Positions 48,527 through 59,538 of a stretch of DNA of 64,000 bases are shown one piece after another. The stretch is from Micromonospora chalcea (lineage in GTDB: Bacteria > Actinomycetota > Actinomycetes > Mycobacteriales > Micromonosporaceae): NCBI RefSeq assembly GCF_002926165.1, contig NZ_MAGP01000111.1, forward strand, positions 1 to 64,000, in the 5' to 3' direction. The notes below the pieces were generated by a model. It had not been told where the DNA came from, made no database searches, and saw only the letters and a program-made list of their open reading frames with translations. Both the position numbers and the translations under genes were made by a program. Each line of letters starts with the position of its first letter. Within the stretch, counting starts at the first letter, position 1.

Positions 48527-49198
48527 TCACGAGGCGCAGGTGTTGAGCATGCTCTGCAGTGCTGACTTCTCGGATGACTGGAGCGTCAGGCCCCAGTTGT
48601 ACTTCACGGTGATCCACATCTTGCTGTAGGTGCAGCGGTACGACGTCAGCGGCGGCTGCCACGTCGAGGGGTCCTGATCGCCCTTGGCCTGGTTGACGTT
48701 GTCGGTGACCGCGATCAGTTGCGGGCGGGTCAGGTCGTTGGCGAAGCTCTGCCGGCGGCTCGTCGTCCAGGAGTTGGCTCCTGACCGCCACGCCTCCGCC
48801 AGGGGCACGACGTGGTCGATGTCGACGTCGGAGGCGGCGTACCAGGTCGCACCGTCATAGGGGCTGTACCAGCGGCCTGAGGTGGCGGCGCAGGAGCTGC
48901 TGACCACGACGGACGTGCCGTCCCGCTTGAGGACCTGCTCGCGGGTGTTGCAGGTTCCGGTGATGGTGATCCAGTGGGGGAACAGGTCCCGCGAGTAGCC
49001 GGACATTGAGCCCTGTGCGGCCACTGTCAGCGCGTTGAGCTGCGACTGCGCCGTCGCCTGGGAGGGGATGCCGGGCGGGGTGGCCGAGGCCGGCTGGCCG
49101 TTCACGGCGGCGAGAACAGCGCCCGCGAGGGCGGCGACAGTGATCGCGGCGGCACGGCGCCAGGCACGCGGGGTGAGGGTGACGGGCGTGATCGGCAT
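48527..49198 (-). CDS. Secreted HNH nuclease (DUF1524/GmrSD-like)
   Basis: 223 residues. A basic plus hydrophobic signal peptide ends near ATPPG (about 40). The nuclease core has VDIDHVVPLAEAW (catalytic Asp-His) and NLTRPQLIAV-like helix with NVNQAKGDQDPSTW. Three cysteine pairs fit an extracellular enzyme. Such secreted nucleases degrade environmental DNA. GAAAGG precedes the ATG at 49198, though an in-frame ATG at 49255 is possible. It is in a lower-GC stretch than the rest of the window. Confidence 0.85.
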   Translation of the reverse strand: MPITPVTLTPRAWRRAAAITVAALAGAVLAAVNGQPASATPPGIPSQATAQSQLNALTVAAQGSMSGYSRDLFPHWITITGTCNTREQVLKRDGTSVVVSSSCAATSGRWYSPYDGATWYAASDVDIDHVVPLAEAWRSGANSWTTSRRQSFANDLTRPQLIAVTDNVNQAKGDQDPSTWQPPLTSYRCTYSKMWITVKYNWGLTLQSSEKSALQSMLNTCAS

Positions 49199-49480
49199 GA
49201 CGGCGACCTTTCGTCGAGGAAAGTGACAGCAACCTTCCCTGACGATCATGTCCATCGATCATCGTCCCTGTAAAGTACAGCTGTCCGGTTGTCGAGCATC
49301 GAGCCGCCCCGCACCGCCGACGCGCCGACTCCGCCGGCGTCACTCAGGGCAGCGGCGGCGTGACGGTCGCCGTGGCCCTGACCGTGGTGGGCGCGACCGG
49401 CATGTTCCTCACGGACCAGGGCAGGTCAGCTGACCTGCGGTGTTGTCGGCATCTTGTCCGGAGTGCGAGGTACAGGTCCG

Positions 49481-50308
49481 TTAGCTGCCGTCCACCGGGT
49501 CGTCGTACGGCGGCGACACCTCGTCGTTCCAGGAACGTTTCACGTAACCGCCGGTGAGATCTTGGAGCTGTAGGTTGACCTCGATCAGGGTGTTGACTTC
49601 CTGGAGCACCTCGTCGAGATCGTCGAACGTGACCTGGAACCGGCGGTCGTAGGCGGCCATCTCGGGGATGCCATAGTCCTCGGCGACCTCAGCGGCCTCA
49701 GCGACAATCCGTGGCCCCGCGTCGAAGGTCACCTCCAGCTGGGGACCATCGGACCATTGGACGGTGAATCGGTCGCTCTCCTCGGCCACCACCATCGACT
49801 TCAGGCGCTGCACGGCGTCGGCAAGGGTGACGGACCCGGTGAAGTAGACCCGGAACCCATCGCGCGGCCAGAGGTGAGACGAAACGGGATCGTCCAACAG
49901 CAGATCGACCGCGGCGTCGATCCTGGACTCAGCTTCGGTCAGCGGCACACCCAGTTGCGAAACATGGGCGACCAGGCCCGTCGCGTCCGCTACCACGTGC
50001 CCGATCCGGTACATGGTCCGGACGAGCCCTTCAGCATCCACGTCACTGCCACTGGGCCAGAACGGCAGATTGATGGCCGTCTCACCGGACCGGTAGCGCA
50101 CCGTAATGCCGCTGGGCTGGTGCGTCAGCGTGCGGCTCGGGCCGTCCTCGCCCAGAACCACCTCGCCGACGACGTCCCGTACGCCGGAAACGATGGCGTC
50201 CCATGCCTGCGAGTCGGACGGCTCACCCGCACCCTTCCGTTCGCCGTCCGACGCCTTCAGCGAGGGCTGTCCGACGGGCTCGGGTAGCAGGATGAGATCA
50301 AGAGTCAT
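49481..50308 (-). CDS. Hypothetical protein in a lower-GC segment
   Basis: 275 residues, soluble, acidic, with no recognised motif. The C-terminal half alternates strands and helices (VYFTGSVTLADAVQRL; FQVTFDDLDEVLQEVNTLIEVNLQLQDLTGG). Its GC content and codon use look less biased than those of the neighbours, so it may be acquired. ATG at 50308 with TAGCCT 7 nt upstream and no ribosome binding site. It adjoins tRNA-Thr, a typical integration site, but no integrase is present. The 49199-49480 gap upstream of the nuclease gene shows nothing else. Confidence 0.65.
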   Translation of the reverse strand: MTLDLILLPEPVGQPSLKASDGERKGAGEPSDSQAWDAIVSGVRDVVGEVVLGEDGPSRTLTHQPSGITVRYRSGETAINLPFWPSGSDVDAEGLVRTMYRIGHVVADATGLVAHVSQLGVPLTEAESRIDAAVDLLLDDPVSSHLWPRDGFRVYFTGSVTLADAVQRLKSMVVAEESDRFTVQWSDGPQLEVTFDAGPRIVAEAAEVAEDYGIPEMAAYDRRFQVTFDDLDEVLQEVNTLIEVNLQLQDLTGGYVKRSWNDEVSPPYDDPVDGS

Positions 50309-50315
50309 GGCCGTC

Positions 50316-50321
50316 AGGCTA
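50316..50321 (-). promoter_or_regulatory. Putative -10 box of leaderless hypothetical gene
   Basis: TAGCCT on the minus strand ends 7 nt before the ATG at 50308; no Shine-Dalgarno. Confidence 0.35.
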
Positions 50322-50405
50322 GGGCCTGTGACGGGCGGTCGTGACCCTCGTTGCTGTCATCCGGGCAGATCGCAGCGGCTGCCGCCGCGAAATGCCTGAT
50401 GGAAT

Positions 50406-50482
50406 TGGAGCCCCCGGCCGGGATCGAACCGGCGACATCTCGCTTACAAGGCGAGTGCTCTGGCCAGCTGAGCTACAGGGGC
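50406..50482 (-). tRNA. tRNA-Thr (anticodon TGT), CCA encoded
   Basis: The minus strand reads GCCCCTGTAGCTCAGCTGG at the 5' end, an anticodon arm CTCGC-CTTGTAA-GCGAG with anticodon TGT, a T-arm with GGTTCGATCC, acceptor partner CGGGGGC, a T discriminator and an encoded CCA. All four stems pair, including the acceptor (one G-U). The tRNA proper is 74 nt (50409-50482) plus CCA. It reads ACA codons, rare in such a GC-rich genome. Confidence 0.95.
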
Positions 50483-50846
50483 GCGTGCGTCGGGCTCAGC
50501 ATAGCGACTGAGCCCCGGAAATCCCGCCTCGCAGGGCTCCCGAGCACGGAAAACGTCGGCATCCCGACCGGTGCGGCCGATGGATCATCGCCCGGGCGCG
50601 CTCCCAGCGGGGAGATTGATGCCTCGCAGTGCCCTGCTGACCGTTATGCGTATGCCGTCCATCCCACCCGGAGCGACACGTCTTGGCACGATCGCGAAAG
50701 CCGTTTACCGTGCAGTGACACGGACGACACTCCGGCGGGCTTCGGCTGCCTGAGCGACGACCCCGTTGGCCGGTGCCTTGGGCGCCGGTCGCTCCTTCAC
50801 TCGGATCGTCCGGCACGTTCCTGCCGGTGAAAGGAAGCGCTCCATC
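50483..50846 (+). other. Gene-free region holding msiK promoter and structured leader
   Basis: This 364-bp stretch contains no supported gene. A sigma-70-like promoter, TTGGCA-N17-TACCGT, lies at 50683-50711. The leader of about 130 nt behind it can fold GAGCGA/TCGCTC around a CCGGTGCC-TTG-GGCGCCGG hairpin (about 50753-50800). GGAAGCGCTCC, which also contains a CGCTCC that could compete for GAGCG, overlaps the ribosome binding site. A family of msiK leader RNAs has been described in actinobacteria; I cannot say whether this is a member. Confidence 0.5.
50683..50711 (+). promoter_or_regulatory. msiK promoter
   Basis: TTGGCA and TACCGT at an ideal 17-bp spacing, 136 bp upstream of the msiK ATG. 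It fits the vegetative sigma factor consensus of actinobacteria. Confidence 0.6.
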
Positions 50847-51938
<1,092 letters not shown>

Positions 51939-51950
51939 CGTACGCGAGAA

Positions 51951-51987
51951 AAGGGGCGGCCCGCCACGGCGGACCGCCCCTTTTTCG
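51951..51987. terminator. Bidirectional terminator between msiK and rlmB
   Basis: AAAAGGGGCGG...CCGCCCCTTTTT: a GC-rich stem (GGGGCGG with CCGCCCC, extended inside by CGCC/GGCG) flanked by A and T tracts on both sides, so it can end transcription of both convergent genes. Confidence 0.88.
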
Positions 51988-51996
51988 TACTCTCGA

Positions 51997-53114
51997 TCAG
52001 ACCTCGACGGACCGGCGGCGCGCGACCTCGGCCAGCGTGACGGCGGCGGCGACGCTCGCGTTGAGCGACTCCACGTCGGAGACCATCGGGATGCTGACGG
52101 TCAGGTCGCAGGTCTCGCCGACCAGGCGGGACAGGCCGCGCCCCTCCGAGCCGACCACCACGACGAGCGGGCCGACGGCGGCCTCCAGGTCGTACAGGTC
52201 GGTCTGCCCGTCGGCGTCCAGGCCGACCACGACGAAGCCGGCGTCCTTGCACGCCTTGAGCGACCGGGTCAGGTTGGTGACCTGGGCGACGGGCACGCGC
52301 GCGGCCGCGCCGGCGCTGGTCCGCCAGGCGGTCGCGGTGATCCCGGCGGCACGCCTTTCGGGTACGAACACACCCTGCGCGCCGAACGCGGCGGCCGACC
52401 GGATGACCGCGCCGAGGTTGCGCGGGTCGGTGACGCCGTCCAGCGCGACGAGCAGCGGGGCGGCCTGTTCCAGCGCGGCGGCCACCAGGTCGTCGAACGG
52501 CTCGTAGACCAACAGCGGCACCTGGAGGCCGACGCCCTGGTGCAGCACCCCGCCGGTCATCCGGTCCAGCTCGGCGCGGCTGACCTCCAGGATCGCGATG
52601 CCCCGGTCGGCGGCGGTACGGACGATCTCCTTGACCCGGTCGTCGACGTCGATGCCCTGCGCGGTGTAGAGGGCGGTCGCCGGCACCTGGGTGCGCAGCG
52701 ACTCCAGCACCGGGTTGCGCCCGACCAGCAGCTCGGGGCTGTCCTTCGCCGGGTTGGCCTTGCGGCCCGGCGCGACCCGGGGGCCGCCCCGGCCGGCCGG
52801 CTTTCCGCCCCGCCCCTTCGTCGTGGGCGTGCCCCGGCCACCGCCCTTGCCCCAGGTGGTGTCCTTGGTGCCGGGCTGGCCGATCTTGGGGGCGCGGCCC
52901 TCCTCGGCGGCGGCGCGGCGCTCCTTCTCCTGCTTCCAGGCGGTGCGCTGGGGCAGCTTCTCGGTGCCCGAGTACGCCTTGTGCCACGGCCGCTCGTCGG
53001 CGGGCAGCGTGCGCCCACGCCCGGCGAGGGAGTCCTTGTTCTTGCCGCCGGTGCCCTTGGGGGCGCCCGCCTTCGGTGCCAGTCGCCGGCCTCGGCGCTG
53101 TGAGTTGCCGGCCA

Positions 53115-53115
<1 letters not shown>
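51997..53115 (-). CDS. rlmB: 23S rRNA (guanosine 2'-O)-methyltransferase RlmB
   Basis: 372 residues. A basic, disordered leader of about 120 residues (rich in Lys, Gly, Pro) precedes a SpoU-type fold: N-terminal substrate-binding region [14 protein letters not shown], then the trefoil-knot motifs [29 protein letters not shown] and [18 protein letters not shown]. The long leader is common in actinobacteria. The ATG at 53115 overlaps the cysS stop (TGATG), so the two are translated together. Confidence 0.93.
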
Positions 53116-54530
<1,415 letters not shown>

Positions 54531-54580
54531 CTCACAAGGGTAGCCGTCCGCACATTTCGAGGTTGGCCGGAGCCGGGTCG

Positions 54581-54586
54581 TACGCT
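54581..54586 (+). promoter_or_regulatory. Putative -10 box of leaderless IclR gene
   Basis: TACGCT ends 7 nt before the GTG at 54594; no Shine-Dalgarno. Confidence 0.4.
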
Positions 54587-54593
54587 GCGTGCT

Positions 54594-55241
54594 GTGGACA
54601 CGGCGGCGCGCACGGGAGAGACCGCACAGACCCTGGACCGGGGTCTGCGCCTGCTGCACCTCGTCGCGGACGCGCCGGGCGGGCTCACCGTCACCGAGGC
54701 GGCGCACCGGCTGGGCATCGGCCGCGCCGCGGTCTACCGGCTGGTCGGCGCGCTGACCGGCCACGGCATGCTCCGCCGCGACGGCGAGGGTCGGCTTCGC
54801 ATCGGCGTGGGCGTGCTGCACCTGGCCCGCCGCGCCCAGCCGCTGCTCGCCGAGGGCGCGCTGCCGGCGTTGCGCCGCCTCGCCGAGGGCACCGGGGCGA
54901 CGGCCCACCTGACCGTGGTCGAGGGCGGCGAGGGGGTGGCGCTCGCGGTGGTCGAGCCGAGCTGGACGTCCTTCCACGTGGCGTACCGGACCGGCACCCG
55001 GCACCCCCTGGAGCGGGGCGCCGCCGGCCGGGCCGTGCTGGCCGGGCGGGCCGGCGATCCGGGGCCGGTGAGCACCAGCGGTGAGCTTCAATCAGGCGCG
55101 TACGGGGTGGCGGCGCCGGTGCTGGGTGTGCCCGGCCTGGAGGGCAGCGTCGGGGTGGTGTCGCTGACCCCGCTCGACGTGGCGGACATCGGCGCCCAGG
55201 TGACGGCCGCCGCCGAGGCGGTCGCCACCGCGCTCTCCTGA
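54594..55241 (+). CDS. IclR-family transcriptional regulator
   Basis: 215 residues. N-terminal winged helix with GLTVTEAAHRLGIGRAAVYRLVGAL (about 30-54), followed by a shortened effector domain (about 75-215) with HLTVVEGGEGVALAVVEP and HPLERGAAGRAVLAG, the ligand-binding core of the family. It is shorter than the usual 250 residues. The ligand and target are unknown; it is divergent from cysS. GTG start, probably leaderless. Confidence 0.85.
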   Translation: MDTAARTGETAQTLDRGLRLLHLVADAPGGLTVTEAAHRLGIGRAAVYRLVGALTGHGMLRRDGEGRLRIGVGVLHLARRAQPLLAEGALPALRRLAEGTGATAHLTVVEGGEGVALAVVEPSWTSFHVAYRTGTRHPLERGAAGRAVLAGRAGDPGPVSTSGELQSGAYGVAAPVLGVPGLEGSVGVVSLTPLDVADIGAQVTAAAEAVATALS

Positions 55242-55257
55242 CCCGCGCGCGCCCTTT

Positions 55258-55571
55258 ACGCCAGCTCGGCGAGGTGGCTGCATCAACGCGCCCCGAACCC
55301 CACCACCTCCCCGAAATGGAGTCGATCAAGGCAGCCCAGAACACCGTGCGGCCATACGGTCCAGCCCACCCCAGGGCCCTGACGCCACTACGCCGAAGTG
55401 GCTACGTCAGCGCACCCGAGCCGACCCCTCCGGACATCCTTACGCCATCAGGCCAAGTGGCCGCGTCAGCGCGGTTGAACAGTCCCTCCCACACACCCCC
55501 ACGCCGGCTCGGCGAGGTGGCTGCATCAAGGCGGCCGGATACCACCACCTCCCCGAAATGGAGTCGATCAA
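55258..55571. repeat. About 60-bp tandem repeat array, four recognisable units
   Basis: Units start at 55258, 55382, 55442 and 55501 with ACGCC followed by a GGCGAGGTGGCTGCATCAA-type core (variants: CCGAAGTGGCTACGTCAGCG, GCCAAGTGGCCGCGTCAGCG). The spacings are 124, 60 and 59 bp, as if one unit in the first gap had decayed. The first and last units also share a tail ACCACCTCCCCGAAATGG followed by AGTCGATCAAG. No reading frame is supported. This fills most of the 457-bp gap between the IclR and DUF559 genes. Confidence 0.8.
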
Positions 55572-55698
55572 GCCCAGGTCGAGGCCATACCACACGGACA
55601 AGGGCGCGCGGGGATTATCCACAGGGCGCGAAGGGCGGCACGGCCCCGACTGTCCACAGGGGTACCGATCTCGAACCGTGCGCCGCCACGCTCGTCAC

Positions 55699-56907
55699 AT
55701 GCCACCTCATCCTCATCGCCCACCGGAGCTGGCCTGGCAGGTCTTCCGGGGCTCGGAAGCGATCCGGCGCGGGCTGCTGTCCCGGCACCATCTGCGGGGC
55801 GCGTCCTGGATCCGGCTCCGGCAGGACGTCTATGCCGACGCGCGGCTCGACCGCGACCATGCGCTGGCCTGCCGCGCGACGCTGCTGCGGATGCCACCCG
55901 GCGCGGCGATCGCCGGCCCTTCGGCGGCCTACCTGCACGGGGTCGAGCACGCCGCAGGCTTCACCGACGACGTGCACGTCCTGCTGCCGGCCACGGTCCG
56001 GGCCGACTCCCAGCCGGGTGTCCGGGTGCATCACACCCCGATGTCGAGCACCCGCAGCGGCCTCCTGGTCCCCGTCGGCGGCGCCGCACCCGCGCGCACG
56101 AGCCCACCCGACGGCACGAACCCATCCGCAGGCACCAACCCATCCGCCGACACGAGCCCACCCGCAGGCACACGCCCACCCACCGGCACCAGGTCGCCCG
56201 TAGTAGCAGCACCGCCTGCGACGGGCCGCCTCCCGGGCACACCGGGCCGGACCAGATCACCGGATCCGGCCCACCCCCACAACCGCCCCGGAACGCCCGG
56301 CACGGCCGACCCGCAGAACTCAGCCGCATCGAGCCCGTTCGCACAGTCGTCCCCCGGCACGGTGATGATCCTGGCCGGGCCGCCGCCACGCACCGAGCCG
56401 GCCGCCTGTGCCTGGGAGACAGCGGTCTGGGCCGATCCGGTGAAGGCGGTCGGCATCATCGACGGGCTGCTGCGTACCGGTTCGGTGAACCGGTCGGCGC
56501 TGGCGAGCGAGGCGGCCCGGAACGCCTGCCGCCCCGGTGGGCGGCGGGCGGCGTGGGTGTTCGGCCTGACCGACGGGCTGGCCCAGTCCCCGCCCGAGTC
56601 CCACCTGCGGGTCCGTCTCGCCCTCGCCGGCCTGCCCCGCGCGGTGGCCCAGTATCCGGTGCGGGTGTCGACCGGCCTGATCCTGCACCCCGACCTGGCC
56701 TGGCCGGAGTTCCGGGTCGCGGTCGAGTACGACGGTCAGTGGCACTCCGACGCGGACCGGATGCACCTCGACCGGCGGCGGCTCAACCAGCTCGTCGCGG
56801 CCGGCTGGCTGGTGCTGCACGTGACCGGCCGCCGTCTGCACAAGGAGTTCCCCGCCCTGGTCCGGGAGATCCGCGCCGCCCTGGTGGCCCGAGGGTGGCG
56901 CCCGTGA
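55699..56907 (+). CDS. DUF559 (Vsr-like nuclease fold) protein with AbiEi-like N-terminus
   Basis: About 402 residues from the ATG at 55699. The N-terminal region (about 15-120) resembles the winged-helix of AbiEi-type proteins (AIRRGLLSRHHLRGASWIRLRQDVYADARL). A Pro/Thr/Ser/Gly-rich insert with PSAGT/PADTS-type tandem repeats occupies about 130-230. The C-terminus is a DUF559 endonuclease-like fold: EYDGQWHSDADRMHLDRRRLNQLVAAGW with VLHVTGRRL. Such proteins are numerous in actinobacteria and of unknown role. No ribosome binding site; a CACGCT box lies 6 nt upstream. No partner toxin gene is adjacent. Confidence 0.78.
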   Translation: MPPHPHRPPELAWQVFRGSEAIRRGLLSRHHLRGASWIRLRQDVYADARLDRDHALACRATLLRMPPGAAIAGPSAAYLHGVEHAAGFTDDVHVLLPATVRADSQPGVRVHHTPMSSTRSGLLVPVGGAAPARTSPPDGTNPSAGTNPSADTSPPAGTRPPTGTRSPVVAAPPATGRLPGTPGRTRSPDPAHPHNRPGTPGTADPQNSAASSPFAQSSPGTVMILAGPPPRTEPAACAWETAVWADPVKAVGIIDGLLRTGSVNRSALASEAARNACRPGGRRAAWVFGLTDGLAQSPPESHLRVRLALAGLPRAVAQYPVRVSTGLILHPDLAWPEFRVAVEYDGQWHSDADRMHLDRRRLNQLVAAGWLVLHVTGRRLHKEFPALVREIRAALVARGWRP

Positions 56908-57008
56908 CACCGCCCGCCGCCCGACCAGCCGCCGTCACACCACCCGCCGCGCCACCAACCGCCGAGGCGCGGCGCGCCGCGCCCGCCGCCGTGCGGCACC
57001 CCGGAACG

Positions 57009-57051
57009 CCGAGGTGGCGGCGTCCGGGTGATCCGGACACCGCCACCTCGG
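57009..57051 (-). terminator. Near-perfect 19-bp terminator hairpin after subtilisin gene
   Basis: CCGAGGTGGCGGCGTCCGG pairs with CCGGACACCGCCACCTCGG except for one mismatch, with a 5-nt loop, 11 nt beyond the S8 peptidase stop on the minus strand. It also lies downstream of the convergent DUF559 gene. Confidence 0.8.
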
Positions 57052-57062
57052 GGAAACGGTCG

Positions 57063-58751
57063 TTACGGTCGTACGTTCGGCTTGACCGGGGTCTTCACCG
57101 CGGCGTAGGCGTCGACGATGCCGTAGCCGTAGAAGCCGTTGAAGTTCAGCGAGCCCGCGCAGTACGCGTCGAACTCGGCGCTCCGGCCCTCGTTGGTGTA
57201 GCTCTGCAGCCGCGGCTCCGGGCAGGCGTGCTCGGCCGCCGTCCGGTAGAGGTGCTGCTCGACCAGGTTCGGCGCCATGCCGTAGCCGTTGCGGCCCTCC
57301 TTCTTGCCGTGCTTGCTGACGATCAGCGCCGCCACGCCCGAGACGTGCGGGGACGCCATCGAGGTGCCCTGCAGGTAGGTGTAGTAGCCACACTCACCCT
57401 TCGCGGTGCACTGCTTGAACACCGAGTTCTCGAAGCCGGCGACGATGTTGCCGTTCTCGTCGACCGACCCCTCCTCCTGGAGCACCTTCTTCGGGTACGT
57501 GGAGAGAATCATGTTGGCGTCGGTGCGGTACGTGTCGGTGCCGAAGCCGTCCCGGAACCAGCCACCCGGCGCCGCCACCGAAATCTGCTCGGTGCCGTAG
57601 TTCGAGTAGTCGGACTTCTTGCCGGACGGCCCGACCGCCGACACGCCGATCACGTGCGGGCCCTCGACCGGCAGGTCCCAGCAGGTCGCGTTGTCGATCG
57701 GGCGCGGGTACGGGTCGGCGCCGTAGTCCGGGCTGCTCACGTCGGTGCGCGGCGCGCCCAGGTCCTCGTGGTTGTTGCCGAGCGAGCCGACGAGCGTGAC
57801 GCCCTTGCGGTGCGCGAAGTTGAGCGCCCGCTTCATGGCCTCGATGACGGTGCGCTGCTCGGCCTGCGCCTCCGGCGAGTCGGCCGGGTTGGCGGTGCAG
57901 TTGTAGAGCCACGGGTCGACGTAGAAGGACATGTTGACCACGTCCAGGCCGGAGCGGCCCGCGTGCACCAGGGCGTTGACCACCGGGTTGAGGAAGAAGT
58001 AGCCGCTGTCCTGGCCACCCTTCAGCTCGACCAGGGAGACGTTCGGGGCCACGCCGGACAGGCCGAAGCCGTTGGCGGCGGCGCCGATGGTGCCGGCCAC
58101 GTGGGTGCCGTGCCCGCCGTCGTCGGTGCCGACCGGGTCGAGGCAGCTGGCCACCTCGCACGGGCCGTCGACCTCGGGGATGTCCGGGGCGAAGTTGCGC
58201 GACAGTGCCCAGTTGAAGTTCGGTGCCAGGTCGGGCTGGCTGGCGTCGACGCCGGTGTCCAGGATGCCGACGGTCACCCGGCGGTCACCCGGCTCGATCT
58301 TGCGGGCCTTGTCGGCCCGGATCATGTCCAGACCCCAGAGCTTGTCGTCGAGCGGGTCCATCTTCTTGCCGTTGTTCTTGGCGGCCTTGCCCTTGGTCGC
58401 CGCGGCGGCCAGCAGGTGCTCCTGCTCGACCCGGTCCAGCTTCGGCTTGCGGCCGATCGCCTTCTCCTCGGCCGCGCCGACCAGGGCGCCGGCGGCGGTG
58501 GCCCGGCTGGCGAAGTCCGCCCGGTCGCTCGTGACCTGGAAGAGGCCGACATCGTCGGTGCGGGCGACGACAGTGCCGCCGGCGGCGGTGATCGCGGCGA
58601 TCGCGGCGTCGGTGGACACACCGCTCTCGGCCAGCACGGTGAAGGTCCGGGTATCCGACGGCGCGGCGTTCGCCGGGATCCCCAGGCCGGTCACCGTGAG
58701 TGCCAGCGAGGCCGCAGCCGCGACCGCGCCGACGGTGAAGCGCTTGCTCAC
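57063..58751 (-). CDS. Secreted subtilisin-like (S8) serine peptidase
   Basis: 562 residues. A signal peptide (about 1-30) and an inhibitor I9-like propeptide (about 35-100) precede the catalytic domain: Asp165 (ILDTGVD), His214 (GGHGTHVAG), oxyanion Asn326 and Ser464 (QGTSMASPHVSG). Extra cysteines (CEVASCLD, YNCTANP, CWDLP) suggest disulfides. GTG at 58751 with AGAGGA upstream. It follows the HAD gene on the same strand by 88 bp. Probably degrades extracellular protein. Confidence 0.93.
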   Translation of the reverse strand: MSKRFTVGAVAAAASLALTVTGLGIPANAAPSDTRTFTVLAESGVSTDAAIAAITAAGGTVVARTDDVGLFQVTSDRADFASRATAAGALVGAAEEKAIGRKPKLDRVEQEHLLAAAATKGKAAKNNGKKMDPLDDKLWGLDMIRADKARKIEPGDRRVTVGILDTGVDASQPDLAPNFNWALSRNFAPDIPEVDGPCEVASCLDPVGTDDGGHGTHVAGTIGAAANGFGLSGVAPNVSLVELKGGQDSGYFFLNPVVNALVHAGRSGLDVVNMSFYVDPWLYNCTANPADSPEAQAEQRTVIEAMKRALNFAHRKGVTLVGSLGNNHEDLGAPRTDVSSPDYGADPYPRPIDNATCWDLPVEGPHVIGVSAVGPSGKKSDYSNYGTEQISVAAPGGWFRDGFGTDTYRTDANMILSTYPKKVLQEEGSVDENGNIVAGFENSVFKQCTAKGECGYYTYLQGTSMASPHVSGVAALIVSKHGKKEGRNGYGMAPNLVEQHLYRTAAEHACPEPRLQSYTNEGRSAEFDAYCAGSLNFNGFYGYGIVDAYAAVKTPVKPNVRP

Positions 58752-58839
58752 CACATCAGATCCTCTCGTTGAGGGACGTGGTGTCATCCCACATCACGGG
58801 AGCGGGTTCCGCCAGATCGACGTCCGTTATCGGCCGCAA

Positions 58840-59538
58840 CTAGGCATTCGCGCTTGTCAAGGTGTTGAGCACCGTGGACAGTCCGGCGAGCGTGGACACT
58901 TCGGCGTCCGGCTCGAGGCCACGAGGCCGGGGCAGGCCGCCCCGGTTGAGCCAGACGGCACGCAGTCCGGCCCGCTGGGCGGCGACCACGTCGCGCTCCG
59001 GCGAGTCGCCCACGTGCACGATCCGCGCGGCGGGCAGTCCGGCGGCCGCCACCACGGCCGCGAAGAACTCCGGCGCCGGCTTCTTCGGCAGGCCGCCCTC
59101 GTGGGCGTACAACTCGAAGGCGAACTGCCCGGCGAGGCCGCAGCGTTCGGCGCGGCTGTTCCCGTTCGTGGCGAAGCCCAGCACGTGGTGCGGGCGCAGT
59201 GCCGCCAACGCGGGCAGCGCGTCGGGGAAGGGCCGGCTCAGCGCGTACCGGCGGGCGAAGAACAACTCCGCCAACTCGTCCAGCTCCGTCTCCAGCCCGG
59301 CCCGGGCCAGCGAGCGGGCCAGCGCGGCCCGCCGGATCTCCTGCACCGGGGCGGCGCTGAGCGCGCCGAAGACCGCACCCCAGTCCTCCTCCAGGTCCGC
59401 GAGCGACACCGCGGCCGCCGCCGGGGTCCGCCGCCGCATCTCCTCCAGTACGGCGACGAGCGCGCCGGTGATCGCCGGGCGCAGGTCGACGAGTGTCTCG
59501 TCGGCGTCGAAGACGACAGCGCTGCGCGGCCCGCTCAC
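58840..59538 (-). CDS. HAD-superfamily hydrolase
   Basis: 232 residues. Motif I VVFDADETLVD (nucleophile about Asp10, though DxDET is a variant of DxDGT), motif II FATNGN, motif III KKPAPEFF and motif IV HVGDSPERDVVAAQ. It belongs to the phosphoglycolate phosphatase-like subgroup; the substrate is unknown. GTG at 59538 overlaps the EamA stop (GTGA), so it is coupled to the transporter. Confidence 0.9.
   Translation of the reverse strand: MSGPRSAVVFDADETLVDLRPAITGALVAVLEEMRRRTPAAAAVSLADLEEDWGAVFGALSAAPVQEIRRAALARSLARAGLETELDELAELFFARRYALSRPFPDALPALAALRPHHVLGFATNGNSRAERCGLAGQFAFELYAHEGGLPKKPAPEFFAAVVAAAGLPAARIVHVGDSPERDVVAAQRAGLRAVWLNRGGLPRPRGLEPDAEVSTLAGLSTVLNTLTSANA

Noticed and set aside
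50571..50753. 60-codon frame upstream of msiK
   Set aside because: No ribosome binding site, poor codon bias, and it ends inside the msiK leader.
55258..55571. Repeat array as a possible CRISPR
   Set aside because: Only four degenerate units, repeats are not identical, spacers are not of unique equal length, and there are no cas genes.
56553..58772. 739-codon plus-strand frame opposite the subtilisin
   Set aside because: Antisense shadow; the minus strand has the full catalytic triad.
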